A DNA stretch of 64,000 nucleotides from Candidatus Melainabacteria bacterium RIFCSPHIGHO2_02_FULL_34_12 (GCA_001784555.1 MFRM01000005.1:28367-92366); one strand, 5' to 3'; positions 9,291 through 20,305 are shown, numbered from the stretch's first letter. Translations and numbers: made by a program. The notes: generated by a model from the letters alone, not told the origin.

Positions 9291-12200
9291 ATGAACAAAT
9301 CAGCCAATATAATTTTTTCAATTTTTCTAGCATTGATTTTAGTTTTTTCAATGCCATGCAGTACATTTGCACTAAAGAAAAAAAATCCGTCTGAAGGAAT
9401 TACCTTATCAGCAATTAATAATGAAGGCAACAAAAATATATTTGGAAGTGTGCTTGATCCAAATATAAACCAGGTTTTGTTATTGCTTCCAAAACCACTT
9501 TTATACATAATCAGAAAATATGGAACAGCAAGATTAAATATAAACGTTGTTTCCTCATTAGATTCAACAAAAACATATACTGTCCCTGCAAATGCCCTAA
9601 GCATTCAAAGAAAAAGAATAAAAGGTTTAAGCGGAAGATTTCTTGTAGTTAATTTTGCAAGTGTATCCAGTCCTTCAGGAGTAACTATTTCACCAAGCTC
9701 ACTTCCTAGCGGAGATTATAAACTAAGGCTGATAGGAGATGAACTTGATGCAACCACAGATACATTTAATTATCAGACTCCAATATTAATTGTAGGGGTA
9801 GTAAAATCTTCGAATAACGGTTTTATTACAGTTGAAGACCTAAATGGAAACCTGATTTCAGAAAAGACAGTAGCTATAAGTCCTAATGGCTCGTTCCTGA
9901 CTGAGGTTAGAGCAAATAATTTAAATAACATTAAAGACATAAATAAGAAAAGAAATAACTTCAAACTGAAATCTATATCTTTCAATGGAAAATCAACGGA
10001 TAATTCAACGCAAGAAAACAATGAAACAGTTACCACTGGTATAGTTCATGCTGTAACAGATAAAGACCTCTATGCAATTACAGCTTTAGATAATGATGCA
10101 GAAAGTAATTCGTTAAAAGTTAATAAACCTCTTATTTTAAGTGAGTCAACAAGTTTAACGGCTAATATAGGCTTGGCATATAAACCACTTGCTAAAGAGG
10201 TAGCAGAAAATCAATTAACTGAACTGGAATCAGGCACTGAAACATCTGAATCATCGGATGATTTAGGATGTGATATTTTTCAATTTGATGACAGATGTGA
10301 TTTAAACAATGAAGATATTCTTTATTCAATTGGAGCAGATTTTAAAGATTATATTAAAAACTCACAATGTAATTTTCCGGAATTTAATTTAATAAGAGAA
10401 ATTATTAGTGAATCACCAGAAGATGCAAACTTATATATAGGAAAAGGATATTGTGAAAATGCAATTACGAGACAAAATGAAGATATAACAAAACCATGTC
10501 AGGTTTATGCAGAAGTTTTAAGTAAATTTAAATCCGGTGCTATTAAGCAATTACCTTGCCCTCCGTTGGTTTGTGAAGAATTTAGTAATATAAAACCACC
10601 AAGATGTATTAATCCTAAAGAATTTTGCAGTGATAACGAAGATAAATCATTGTCTGAAGAAACAGAACAAATCTGCAGAGGTTCAAAATGTAAGCCTGTT
10701 ATTCCTTCATGCATTGCAAGACCTAGAAAAGATTTATATTGTGCAAGAATAGGATTAGATATTTCAGAAGAAGAATGCTTTAGTCAAAACAGTCAAAACT
10801 TTAGCTCTTTCAAGTGGACTACAGGCTCAGATTCCAATGGGCAAGAATATTGTATACCTTCTGTTTCTTCTCAAGAAAATATAACCAAAGAATGTGAGGT
10901 AATCTCATGTCACAGAGCTTGTGAAGAAACTTATAAGTCTGATCCAAATAATACAAAATTAAACTATACGCCATCAAATCCTGAGCCGGAAACATGTCCA
11001 GTTTGTGATTGTCATATAGGCTGTGATATTAATTCAGGAAGAAGAGTTGAATGTAATGCACAGTCAAAATATTTTTCAAATAAATGCTGTAATGAAAATA
11101 AGGAACTTCCAAACGACATTAAACTTTTACAAGGAAACAATAAAGGACCTGTTCCTATTGACATAAAATCTTGCCTTTGTGAGGATCCTGATAATTTTGA
11201 CGATAGGGGCATTGTAATTGACGGTGCAACATCAGTTTGTGCAAACATATGTCCGGAAGAATATGAAAAAGATCCAAATAAATCTATTTGTCTGCCTGTA
11301 TGTGAAACAGGACTAGTCAGAGATCCAAATGGATTTTGTAAAAAGAAATGCCCGCCTGGATTTATTGAAGATGAATCAGGAAATTGTAATTGTCCAGCCG
11401 GGCAATTCCCCGGACCATCCGGAAAATGTGAATCATTTGAATGTCCGGATTATTGTAAAAATATTCCTATGGTGAGAGAATATTTAAATCAAGTTACTAG
11501 ACCACAAGGCGGATCCGGCTCCTTAAATTTTGGAGATTCAACAGGAAGTAATATCCCAAGACCTGCCACATCTGGGTTTGGAGATACTACCGGAGGTATG
11601 TTTATCTCGCCTGAATGCCAAAGATGTTTTGGCAGCAAGCCAATAGGTACATGTGGAGTTGGACAATATGCAGATCCAAACGGTATATGCAGATGTAATT
11701 TAGATGGAAGCATTGCAACAAGCCTGGGTCCTGAAGGTTGTAAAAAACAAAACTCTCGTTATTGTGAAGCCGGTGAAAAACCATCGGAAAAAAATTGCAC
11801 CTGTGCATCACCTGGATATCTTTCTGACACCGGCATATGTCAATGTCCTCCTGGATACTCAATAGCTTATTCTGCTTTAGGATGCAGTTCAATTCTTCGT
11901 TATTGCAACCCTGGAGAAACACCGCAACCACTTGTATGCCAATGTGTCCCAGGTTCAACTAATAATGGATCTTCTTGTCAATGTTCAAACGGACAGCCTT
12001 ATACAGCCACCGGATGCGGCACATCAACATTTACATGCCCGCCGCCGTATATCAAAGATCCAGTATTTTCTAATCAATGTAATTGTCCACCATCAACACC
12101 ATATGAGTTAGGCACTACTTGTGTTTCTACATGTCCTTCTAACTTAGTTCCCACTGCCATTGCTGGCACTGCTTATAGCAGTACAAGACAAGTTTGCAAA

Positions 12201-14258
12201 TGTACTGACGGTAGTTATCCAACAGGATCTGGAACATGTTCTTCGTCAACATACTATTGCTCACCAGGAATAGCATCTACAACGACTAATCCTTGTACCT
12301 GTAATCCTTCAGGCGGAACTTATTTAAACTCCAATAATATTTGTACTTGCACATCTTTAACTCAAACATATACTAAAGAAAATGGTTGCAGTAATTCTTT
12401 AGCCACATCAAATTATTGCTCACCAGGTATTGTTCCAACGGCAACAAATCCATGTACTTGTGCACCTGGTGGAGTATTTAACTTACAAAATGGATTATGC
12501 CAATGTACAAACGGGCAAGCATATACACAAGCAGGATGTTCTAATATTTCCTGTCCTCCAGCTACACCAATTAGATGTTCTGATAACACTTGTGCAGTTA
12601 CGCTTGCAACATGCCCTGTCTCTTCCTGTCCTCCAGCAACCCCGTATAAATGTTCTGACGGAAGTTGTGCTATTACACAAGCTGGTTGTGGTTCAACGAC
12701 AACTCATACTTGTGCACTAGGTGAAGTATCAAATTCATCTAATCCTTGTACTTGTGCAACTGGTGCAACGGTTGGTTCTAACGGACAATGTCAATGTACA
12801 AATGGACAAGTCTATGCTTCAGGAGGTTGTCCAGGATCAACAACTCGTACCTGTACAGTTGGTGAAGCTAACACATCATCAAATCCTTGCACATGTGCAG
12901 GTACTGCAACATTTGGTACTGGCAATACTTGTCAATGTCCAAATAACAATACTCCTCCATACACAGCAACAGGTTGTGGTTCAACAACAACTCATACATG
13001 TACACTAGGTGAAGTATCAAGTTCATCAAATCCTTGTACTTGTGCAAGCGGCGCAACAGTTGGTTCTAACGGTCAATGTCAATGTACAAATGGACAAGTC
13101 TATGCTTCAGGAGGTTGTCCGGTATCAACAACGCGTACCTGTGGAGCTGGTGAAGGACCAAATATTAGCTCCGCTAGTCCATGCACCTGTCAGTCCCTGG
13201 GCGGGACAACTACCAATGTAAATGGTTATTGCAAATGTCCAAGCTCTGCTATTTCTTATACTGCAATAGGTTGTCGGGTATGTCCCCTAAATGAAGTTTA
13301 CAGCTCCTCAAACCCTTGCCAGTGTGCAGGCACTGCAACATATAATTCTCAAAATGTTTGCTCATGTCCATCTGGAGGAACTTACTCTGAATCTGGCTGT
13401 ACTCCACCCCCAACAATTACGCTTACGAGTGTAACCATTAGTGGTAGCAATGTAACGATATCCCACAGTGTTGATCCTTACGCATGTTTGCTGGTAAAAG
13501 ATACAAACAATACTACAATCAAGCCAGGCAATTTATGCGGGACTGGATCTTTCAATTCTGTTTTCCCTACATCTGATTTCACTCCTTCTCTTGTAAGTGG
13601 TACACAGGTCAAGTTATGCAACCAAGATAATTCAAACAATTGCAGCTCAACTGTAGCAGTAACACAAGCAGAGTCTATTACATTGAACAGCGTAAGCATA
13701 AATGGAGGCACTGTAACTATTGATTTTAATGCAAACTCGCTTGGTGGAAGTAATTGTGCAGTGTTAAAAGATACCAATAATAATAATATGCACCCATCGT
13801 TATGCCTGGCTTTTAATAATGGACCAATTTCTTATAGCAAAGATACTTATTTTACCTCTAGTTTTCAGTCCGGGATTCAAGTAAGGCTATGTAATACCAC
13901 AACTGGATATTGTAGTAATTCTGCTACCGTTACTTCAACAACAACACCTATTACTGGAACCATTAATCTAAATAGTGTTACTAAAGTAATAAATACTAGC
14001 TATAGTGGAGGAGCTGCTTTAAGCATTAATTTTACAAAGTCAGCTTTTTCTCCTGCATCTTCTGATCAATGCGTTAGGCTTACAACAGCAGATGGTACTT
14101 CTTTACATGTAGCTGGAGCTTCTGTAGGTAAGATGTGTTTGTCAAGTACAAATGTAGCTATAACACAATTTACATCACAAGCTGCGGTAGGATTGCAGGT
14201 TAAGTTATGTACGCTTGATGGTACTCTCTGTAGTAGCCTTGTAACTATAGGACAATAA
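9291..14258 (+). CDS. 1655-aa exported cysteine-rich repeat protein, surface/adhesin-like
   Basis: Signal peptide (IIFSIFLALILVFSMPCSTFA); dense CxC/CxCx(n)G EGF-like modules from about aa 350 to 1370; three Ig-like/beta-sandwich-like C-terminal repeats (ITLTSVTISG..., ITLNSVSING..., INLNSVTKV...). Confidence 0.75.
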   Translation: MNKSANIIFSIFLALILVFSMPCSTFALKKKNPSEGITLSAINNEGNKNIFGSVLDPNINQVLLLLPKPLLYIIRKYGTARLNINVVSSLDSTKTYTVPANALSIQRKRIKGLSGRFLVVNFASVSSPSGVTISPSSLPSGDYKLRLIGDELDATTDTFNYQTPILIVGVVKSSNNGFITVEDLNGNLISEKTVAISPNGSFLTEVRANNLNNIKDINKKRNNFKLKSISFNGKSTDNSTQENNETVTTGIVHAVTDKDLYAITALDNDAESNSLKVNKPLILSESTSLTANIGLAYKPLAKEVAENQLTELESGTETSESSDDLGCDIFQFDDRCDLNNEDILYSIGADFKDYIKNSQCNFPEFNLIREIISESPEDANLYIGKGYCENAITRQNEDITKPCQVYAEVLSKFKSGAIKQLPCPPLVCEEFSNIKPPRCINPKEFCSDNEDKSLSEETEQICRGSKCKPVIPSCIARPRKDLYCARIGLDISEEECFSQNSQNFSSFKWTTGSDSNGQEYCIPSVSSQENITKECEVISCHRACEETYKSDPNNTKLNYTPSNPEPETCPVCDCHIGCDINSGRRVECNAQSKYFSNKCCNENKELPNDIKLLQGNNKGPVPIDIKSCLCEDPDNFDDRGIVIDGATSVCANICPEEYEKDPNKSICLPVCETGLVRDPNGFCKKKCPPGFIEDESGNCNCPAGQFPGPSGKCESFECPDYCKNIPMVREYLNQVTRPQGGSGSLNFGDSTGSNIPRPATSGFGDTTGGMFISPECQRCFGSKPIGTCGVGQYADPNGICRCNLDGSIATSLGPEGCKKQNSRYCEAGEKPSEKNCTCASPGYLSDTGICQCPPGYSIAYSALGCSSILRYCNPGETPQPLVCQCVPGSTNNGSSCQCSNGQPYTATGCGTSTFTCPPPYIKDPVFSNQCNCPPSTPYELGTTCVSTCPSNLVPTAIAGTAYSSTRQVCKCTDGSYPTGSGTCSSSTYYCSPGIASTTTNPCTCNPSGGTYLNSNNICTCTSLTQTYTKENGCSNSLATSNYCSPGIVPTATNPCTCAPGGVFNLQNGLCQCTNGQAYTQAGCSNISCPPATPIRCSDNTCAVTLATCPVSSCPPATPYKCSDGSCAITQAGCGSTTTHTCALGEVSNSSNPCTCATGATVGSNGQCQCTNGQVYASGGCPGSTTRTCTVGEANTSSNPCTCAGTATFGTGNTCQCPNNNTPPYTATGCGSTTTHTCTLGEVSSSSNPCTCASGATVGSNGQCQCTNGQVYASGGCPVSTTRTCGAGEGPNISSASPCTCQSLGGTTTNVNGYCKCPSSAISYTAIGCRVCPLNEVYSSSNPCQCAGTATYNSQNVCSCPSGGTYSESGCTPPPTITLTSVTISGSNVTISHSVDPYACLLVKDTNNTTIKPGNLCGTGSFNSVFPTSDFTPSLVSGTQVKLCNQDNSNNCSSTVAVTQAESITLNSVSINGGTVTIDFNANSLGGSNCAVLKDTNNNNMHPSLCLAFNNGPISYSKDTYFTSSFQSGIQVRLCNTTTGYCSNSATVTSTTTPITGTINLNSVTKVINTSYSGGAALSINFTKSAFSPASSDQCVRLTTADGTSLHVAGASVGKMCLSSTNVAITQFTSQAAVGLQVKLCTLDGTLCSSLVTIGQ
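12684..12850 (+). repeat. copy 1 of a 288-bp-period internal duplication
   Basis: ggttgtggttcaac...ggaggttgtccaggatcaacaactcgtacctgt is nearly identical to 12972-13138. Confidence 0.8.
12972..13138 (+). repeat. copy 2 of a 288-bp-period internal duplication
   Basis: See 12684-12850. Confidence 0.8.
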
Positions 14259-14314
14259 TTAATTAATAGTAACTGTTACATCTAACTAATTTAGTAAGCA
14301 AGTAACTTCACATT

Positions 14315-14356
14315 TTGTCATTGCTTCGTCGGGCTTCGTCCTCCTCGCAATGACAA
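14315..14356. repeat. 42-bp imperfect palindrome, REP-like
   Basis: TTGTCATTGC...GCAATGACAA 10-bp arms, in a convergent intergenic gap. Confidence 0.65.
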
Positions 14357-14362
14357 TTTTGG

Positions 14363-15634
14363 TTAATGCAAATATCTAAGCCAAATATATACTGTACAAA
14401 TTATAAGTGATTCAATCATTACAATAAATCCTGCTTTGAAAAACTCTAAAAATGAAATTGGATACCCAAGCTTGCCTGACATTTCAGCACTTACAATATT
14501 TGCACTGGCACCGATGAGAGAGCCGTTTCCGCCAAGACAAGCACCAAGAGCCAGTGACCACCAAAGAGGATTTAAATCAGAATAATGATGACCAAGCTCT
14601 TTTATAAGAGGGATCATAGTTGCAGTATAAGGAATGTTGTCAATAATTGCAGATGCAAAGCCTGATATCCAAAGAATTGCATAAGTAGTAACTGCAAAAT
14701 TACCCTTGCTTAAATTAAACACAAGTTCTGCCAGGTATTTAATCGTGCCGACTTTTTCAACTGCTCCTACAATAATAAACAAACCTATAAAAAAGAAAAT
14801 TGCAGTCCATTCTACATCTTCCCATATATGTCTTTTGTTTTCAAAAATTAAAAGTACAGATGCTCCAGCCAGTGCAATCGTGCCTGCTTCCAGATTTAGT
14901 GCTTTATGAAAAAAGAAGATGATTATTACTGCTAAAAGAATAATAAGTGTTTTGCTTAAAAGTTTCTTATTAGTAATTACTCCCTTAAGTGACATTTCCA
15001 CAAGTTCTTTTTTTGCAGCTTTTGGAATTTCAAGCTGGTTTTTATAAATTAAATAAAGTGTAAAAACTGTAACAGGCAGAATCATTAAAATTACAGGTGC
15101 AAGATGAAATATAAACTGGTTAAAATCAAGCTTAGCAGCAGAACCTATCATTATATTTGGAGGATCACCTATAAGCGTGGCTGTGCCTCCAACATTTGAA
15201 GCAATTGTCTGAGAAACCAGATATGGAATCGGATTTATTTTTAAATCCTTTGCAATTGCAATAGTTACTGAACCCACAAGTAAAACAGTGGTTACATTGT
15301 CAAGGAATGCTGAAATAAAAGCAGTAAGAAGTGCAAAATATATCATTAAAAGAACACCGCTTCCGTTTACTTTTTTTGCTATCCATATTGCAAGCCACCT
15401 GACTCCACCGGTTTCTTTTAAAATATTTACGAGTATCATCATTCCAACAAGTAGAAAAATAACGTTAAAATCAATTGCGCGAAAGGCTTCTTCCTGTGTA
15501 ATTGATTTAGAGACAAGAAGAATGCTTGCACCTAAAAGTGCTATTACCACTCGAGGAAGTTTTTCAAGGGTTATTAAAACATAGGCTAAAAATAAGATAA
15601 GATTTGGAAATAAGAACCGATAATCTAAATGCAT
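14363..15634 (-). CDS. ArsB/NhaD (SLC13-like) family permease
   Basis: DNVTTVLLVGSVTIAIA, GDPPNIMIGSAA, DNIPYTATMIPL, LGGNGSLIGASANIV motifs. Confidence 0.8.
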   Translation of the reverse strand: MHLDYRFLFPNLILFLAYVLITLEKLPRVVIALLGASILLVSKSITQEEAFRAIDFNVIFLLVGMMILVNILKETGGVRWLAIWIAKKVNGSGVLLMIYFALLTAFISAFLDNVTTVLLVGSVTIAIAKDLKINPIPYLVSQTIASNVGGTATLIGDPPNIMIGSAAKLDFNQFIFHLAPVILMILPVTVFTLYLIYKNQLEIPKAAKKELVEMSLKGVITNKKLLSKTLIILLAVIIIFFFHKALNLEAGTIALAGASVLLIFENKRHIWEDVEWTAIFFFIGLFIIVGAVEKVGTIKYLAELVFNLSKGNFAVTTYAILWISGFASAIIDNIPYTATMIPLIKELGHHYSDLNPLWWSLALGACLGGNGSLIGASANIVSAEMSGKLGYPISFLEFFKAGFIVMIESLIICTVYIWLRYLH

Positions 15635-15653
15635 ATAAAAATATTAACAGATA

Positions 15654-15734
15654 GATGTCATTCTGAGCGTTAGCAAAGAATCTCAAAACGTTACGAGACC
15701 TTTCACTTTGTTCAGGGTGACACTTCGTGTCATC
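15654..15734. repeat. REP/MITE-like element remnant
   Basis: TGTCATTCTGAGCGTTAGCAAAGAATCTC ... GTTCAGGGTGACA. Confidence 0.55.
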
Positions 15735-18700
15735 TCCAGAAATATTTACTTAGAGGTATTACACCTCTCATCTCAAAATTACCGTAGAAGGTAACTCCCG
15801 GATCTCGTTGACGCAATGATTGCCTGAAGGCTGCTCCATAAATATTGTTAACACCAAAAGTTACAAGATAACTTTTCGTTCTGGGGGATTCATATGTGGC
15901 ACTTACATCACCTAAGAAATATCCTCTGATTTTATCTGTCTCTCCGATAGATCCAAATTTTGATCCTATGTAAGTATTAATGAAATTCAAGCTAAAACCA
16001 CTTGGGCTGTGCCATGTAAGTCCAAATCTAAATCTGTTTGGCACCTGCAATGTCGGTATTTTACCGTTTACAATTGCAAGTGTACTGGATACATCATCAA
16101 AAATCTTATATGGAGTTCTATCTCTTATATGCTGATAAACATATGTTGCAAAAAATCCTACCTGTTTAAATAAGAGCTGATTATAGCTGGTTTCAAAGCC
16201 CAAGTTTCGTACTCTCTGAACCTGGTAATCTGCACTGCTATCAAAATTTCTTACCATCATTCTTCTGTAAAACGGTTTAACTTTTACAAATGATTCAAGC
16301 CATGAAACAATTCTTGGCATTCTATATTCAAAACTAGCTGCATGCTCCCATCCTTCAGTTCCTCGTGTAAAAAATTCTCCCTGATCCCCAAAAGTCAGTC
16401 CTGCTACATCCTGAGGTGCAAGCTCAGGAAGAAAAGTATTATAAAAAGCTTTGTGTTGTGAACCAAGTCTTAGTACAAAGTTTTCACCAATGTTATATGC
16501 AACTGCTGCCTGCGGGCTAAATGAAATTCTGTCAGTAAATCTTTTTTCAAATCCTTCTACGCTGCTGCTCATAGAATCAGTTATGGTTTGGGTTATAGAA
16601 TTATCTCTTATTCTTTGGAAAATCTGATCATATCTGAATCCAAGAACTACATCTGTTTTTTTGTTAACTCTTATAAGATCCTGAGTATATCCTGTTATAA
16701 CGTCATATCTTCCTCTTTCTTTTAAAAATCCAATTGTCTGAACAGGCGGTATAAGTCCCATACTAAAAAAGCTTACGTTTACATGAGCGGGATTATTTGA
16801 CCTCAACCATTCACCACCCCAGGTAAATCTGTGTTTATTATGATTTAAAAGATGTCTAAGCTGATAACCATAATTTCTCGGAAATATTCCTGCAAAAACT
16901 TTAGAACTACCCAGCTCAGGAGTACTGGAATCAAGTCTCGATGAACTTATTTGACCGTAAAATCTGCTGAGGACTGTGTTATGAGTGTTTGGGTGCCAGT
17001 TTGTCGCAACCTCAAAATTATTTAAATCAGGAGTAAAAAGTGATCTGGCTTTAGGAAAATTTTTATCGAATATTCGTAAGTTAACGTCCGCTCTGGTATA
17101 TGAACCAATTACATCCAGTGTTTTTAAGGGACTAAAAGCAAAATCTGCTTTTCCAAAAGATCTATTTCCCTTACCTGTCAAATCTCCAAATACATTTCTT
17201 GCAAGACCGCCCATAAACTGTCCATTCACATAAATATTCCATGGTGTTCCAAGATATCCGTTTGCCATAATGGAACCTTCATTTAAGACTGAAGTTTGCT
17301 GCTGCCCAAAAAATCCTTCAGATGTTACATAAAGCTCCGGTGCTCTGAAAAATCTGTACCTCCCGTTAGGTGAACCAATAACACTCGGGGTAAGTAATCT
17401 GCCAATGGTTCTTTCAGAATCAGAAGCATAATTTAATCCTAGATCAAATTCATTTGTAGAAGTTCTTGCATTTATGCCGGTTAGATTAGTACCGCTTAGA
17501 GTTCTGATTTGACCAGTGCTAAGCTGTGCCTGAGATACGCCTGAACTTCCATCTTTTGGAATTACAGGATCTACCCGGTTACTGCTGTAAATATTTCCCA
17601 GAGTAAAATGGCTCGCTCCATCAATTGGGTTTTCTCTAAGAGCTTTATTTGCCTGAAAAAATGCCCAGTCACTTAATCCAAATCTAAGCGGTTCAATACC
17701 AAGGTTTCCACTGGCTACTGAAAGGTTTCTACTTTGTCTTGCACCGGATTCAAATAAATTTGGAGTAATTGAAATCGTTTCTTCATCCAGCTCAAGTGCC
17801 ATTCCATATTCATGTGCCACATCATAAATAATGGACAAACTATTTAACACCAAAGGATCATTTGGATCCAGTTTTCTTGCTTCTTGAATCTCACTTATTG
17901 CTTTTTTTGTTTCGTTACTCTGGTAGTATGCCTGTCCTAAATACAAATGTGCTCTTGCAAAGCTAGGTTCCAGTAAAACTGCACTTAAAAACTCATCAAT
18001 GGCTTCGCTGTTATGAAACTTACTAATTAATGTTTTACCCTTACCTATGTGTGCTTCCGCCAGATTTGGATCCAGGTTAATTGCCTCTTCGAAATTTTTA
18101 AGAGCATCATTTACTCTTCCTGTTGCATATTGAATTTCACCAAGACTTAGCCATGATTCAGGTGCTTTTGAATCAAGTTTCATGGCTTCTTTTGCTTCAT
18201 CTTCTGCTTTTGTAAATTCCCCCTGTGCCGTGAGAAGCTTACTTTTTTCAGCTCTTGGCAAATACCAGCTTGGATCCAGGCTAATTGCTTTGTCAATTTC
18301 AGCCAGTGCTTCTTTTTGTCTGTGGAGAACAAAAAGTGTTCTGGCTTTCATTACATGAATTACAGAAGAATCAGGGTTAATCTTTTCTGCTTCTTCAAAA
18401 AGCTTAAGTGCTTCTTCATATTTTCCGCTTATTAACTTTTTTACACCAAGCAAAACTTTTGGCTCATCTTTGTCAGGATTGTTTTTATAGTTTTCTATAA
18501 GAACTTCAAGGCTTGAATCTTTAACATCATATTTTAAGTTTTCAGGGAAATAAAATATCCATTGCACTGCATTGTCAGCTTCTTCAACCGTAAGAGCGCG
18601 TTTTACAGGTGCAGTGTCAGGTGTAGATTCTCCTTGTTCATTTTGTGCAACCAGGACTGAGCCAAGAGAATTCGATAGCTCAGCAGATCCATTAATTAAA

Positions 18701-19182
18701 GTAAGCAATGTTTTATTATCATCTGAATAAAGTATGAATTCAGTTCCACGAATTGCAGCAGAACCTGATTTTGTATCAATTTCCATTTCGCCGGGTCTGT
18801 TTTTAGTTCTAACCCATATTTCACCGTTATTATTTTTAATCTGAGTTTTCTCTTGTGGGCCTGCTAAAACTGGCTTTACTGAAGGGATTACATTTTTAAT
18901 TGTAATTTGGGAATTTGAATTAAGTTTAATTAAACTTTCATCTCTTAATAAAATTGCTGCTCTTGAATTCACTCCAGTAGTAATTACATCGCCAGGAGTA
19001 AGTTCTTGAAATGGTTTTGCTTTTGACTGAGTTCCGTTTTTTGCAACTGTAACATCACCAGATAAACTTATAATTCTTCCAGCAGGTTTTTCCTGTAAAA
19101 TTGCATTTGCCGGCAAATTAAAACAAGCAAAAATTAAAAGAAATAAAACTTGTAATGAAGTAGATAGTATTGCAGATTTCAT
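15730..19182 (-). CDS. FecR-TPR-beta-barrel (TonB-dependent-receptor-like) fusion protein
   Basis: Signal peptide; GRIISLSGDVTV...LTPGDVITTG...IRGTEF FecR motifs; multiple TPRs; C-terminal about 600 aa alternating beta pattern ending in aromatic FWR. Confidence 0.75.
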   Translation of the reverse strand: MKSAILSTSLQVLFLLIFACFNLPANAILQEKPAGRIISLSGDVTVAKNGTQSKAKPFQELTPGDVITTGVNSRAAILLRDESLIKLNSNSQITIKNVIPSVKPVLAGPQEKTQIKNNNGEIWVRTKNRPGEMEIDTKSGSAAIRGTEFILYSDDNKTLLTLINGSAELSNSLGSVLVAQNEQGESTPDTAPVKRALTVEEADNAVQWIFYFPENLKYDVKDSSLEVLIENYKNNPDKDEPKVLLGVKKLISGKYEEALKLFEEAEKINPDSSVIHVMKARTLFVLHRQKEALAEIDKAISLDPSWYLPRAEKSKLLTAQGEFTKAEDEAKEAMKLDSKAPESWLSLGEIQYATGRVNDALKNFEEAINLDPNLAEAHIGKGKTLISKFHNSEAIDEFLSAVLLEPSFARAHLYLGQAYYQSNETKKAISEIQEARKLDPNDPLVLNSLSIIYDVAHEYGMALELDEETISITPNLFESGARQSRNLSVASGNLGIEPLRFGLSDWAFFQANKALRENPIDGASHFTLGNIYSSNRVDPVIPKDGSSGVSQAQLSTGQIRTLSGTNLTGINARTSTNEFDLGLNYASDSERTIGRLLTPSVIGSPNGRYRFFRAPELYVTSEGFFGQQQTSVLNEGSIMANGYLGTPWNIYVNGQFMGGLARNVFGDLTGKGNRSFGKADFAFSPLKTLDVIGSYTRADVNLRIFDKNFPKARSLFTPDLNNFEVATNWHPNTHNTVLSRFYGQISSSRLDSSTPELGSSKVFAGIFPRNYGYQLRHLLNHNKHRFTWGGEWLRSNNPAHVNVSFFSMGLIPPVQTIGFLKERGRYDVITGYTQDLIRVNKKTDVVLGFRYDQIFQRIRDNSITQTITDSMSSSVEGFEKRFTDRISFSPQAAVAYNIGENFVLRLGSQHKAFYNTFLPELAPQDVAGLTFGDQGEFFTRGTEGWEHAASFEYRMPRIVSWLESFVKVKPFYRRMMVRNFDSSADYQVQRVRNLGFETSYNQLLFKQVGFFATYVYQHIRDRTPYKIFDDVSSTLAIVNGKIPTLQVPNRFRFGLTWHSPSGFSLNFINTYIGSKFGSIGETDKIRGYFLGDVSATYESPRTKSYLVTFGVNNIYGAAFRQSLRQRDPGVTFYGNFEMRGVIPLSKYFWR

Positions 19183-19243
19183 AACGTTTAATTATGACGG
19201 ACTAAAAGATAAGAGGATACAGTTGTTCCTTAAATTCTTTATG

Positions 19244-20305
19244 TTAGCTTTTGTGAAATTCGTCTTTTTTTCGTTTTTTATCAGCTTTTGCTGGCTTAAC
19301 AATATAGCTTTTTTCAGCTAATAATTTATTGCTTTTATAATTTTCAGGATCCTGTAATCCAGGTTCAATTTTTAAAGCTTTCTCATACTCAGATTCAGAT
19401 TCTTTCTTTTTATTTAAAGCAAATAATACTCTTGCTTTCATAAGATGTGTCGTGGGTGAATTAGGAAATATTTTATTTGAGTTATCAAATAAATTCAATG
19501 CATCCTCATAATGTCTGGAAAGCAGCTGCCCTATGCCAAGGAGAGTTATAAGTTCAGGTTCCTCTGGATATCTTTCAAGAACCACTGCAAGTTTTTCTGC
19601 AGCAGATTTAATTTTTCCAGCCTTATAATCCTTTGTTATAAGTATAGAGGCAATTTTTGGATTTCTTGCAAAGTGTTTAGCTATTTCATCAATTACATTT
19701 TCTACTTCTAGTTTGTCTTTTTCAGGTAAATTATCCTTTATCAAATAAAGACCAAGGATTGAATCAGTATGGTAAGGAAGCCATATTCCAGACATGGACC
19801 CAGTTATTCCAAGTTCTATTTTTTCTTTTGCAACCGGATACCAGGCATCTTTTGCAAGAAGATAATTTCCTTCAAGTGCATCAACCCAGGCTTTGTAAAC
19901 CTTTGGTGTTGGATTACCTGCAAAATCTTCCACTGCTTTTTCCCAGACTTTTCTTGCTCTTGAGATTTCTCCACGATCAATTAAAATCAGACCATGGACT
20001 ACTGCAGAACTAAATACATCCGGGGTCTCTTCATAGTTTTTAGCTATTGTTGCAGCATAGTCTTTAAACCTGTCTCTTACTTCAAGGTAATCAGGCAATA
20101 AATAATAATCTTTTAATTTTAAGGTTTCAGTCCATTTGTTTTCAATTTCTTCTTCTATAGAATTCTCATTAACTACTTTTACATCACTGGGTTTTTCAGA
20201 TTCGGCAGGTTCGCTTTTGATATTTTCTTCTGCAAAAGCAAAGCTAAAAACAGAACATATCAGTTCTAAAGATAAAATCAAAGCTAAAACTACTTTTATT
20301 TTCAT
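19244..20305 (-). CDS. exported TPR protein
   Basis: Signal peptide; PEEPELITLLGIGQLLSRHYEDALNLFDNSNKIFPNSPTTHLMKARVLF TPR pattern. Confidence 0.65.
   Translation of the reverse strand: MKIKVVLALILSLELICSVFSFAFAEENIKSEPAESEKPSDVKVVNENSIEEEIENKWTETLKLKDYYLLPDYLEVRDRFKDYAATIAKNYEETPDVFSSAVVHGLILIDRGEISRARKVWEKAVEDFAGNPTPKVYKAWVDALEGNYLLAKDAWYPVAKEKIELGITGSMSGIWLPYHTDSILGLYLIKDNLPEKDKLEVENVIDEIAKHFARNPKIASILITKDYKAGKIKSAAEKLAVVLERYPEEPELITLLGIGQLLSRHYEDALNLFDNSNKIFPNSPTTHLMKARVLFALNKKKESESEYEKALKIEPGLQDPENYKSNKLLAEKSYIVKPAKADKKRKKDEFHKS

Noticed and set aside
12430-13221. Three consecutive alternate-frame ORFs (96, 95, 70 aa) inside the Cys-rich gene
   Set aside because: They shadow the repetitive main ORF (Q/L/V-rich +1 frame of ACA/TGT-rich codons); no independent start signals.
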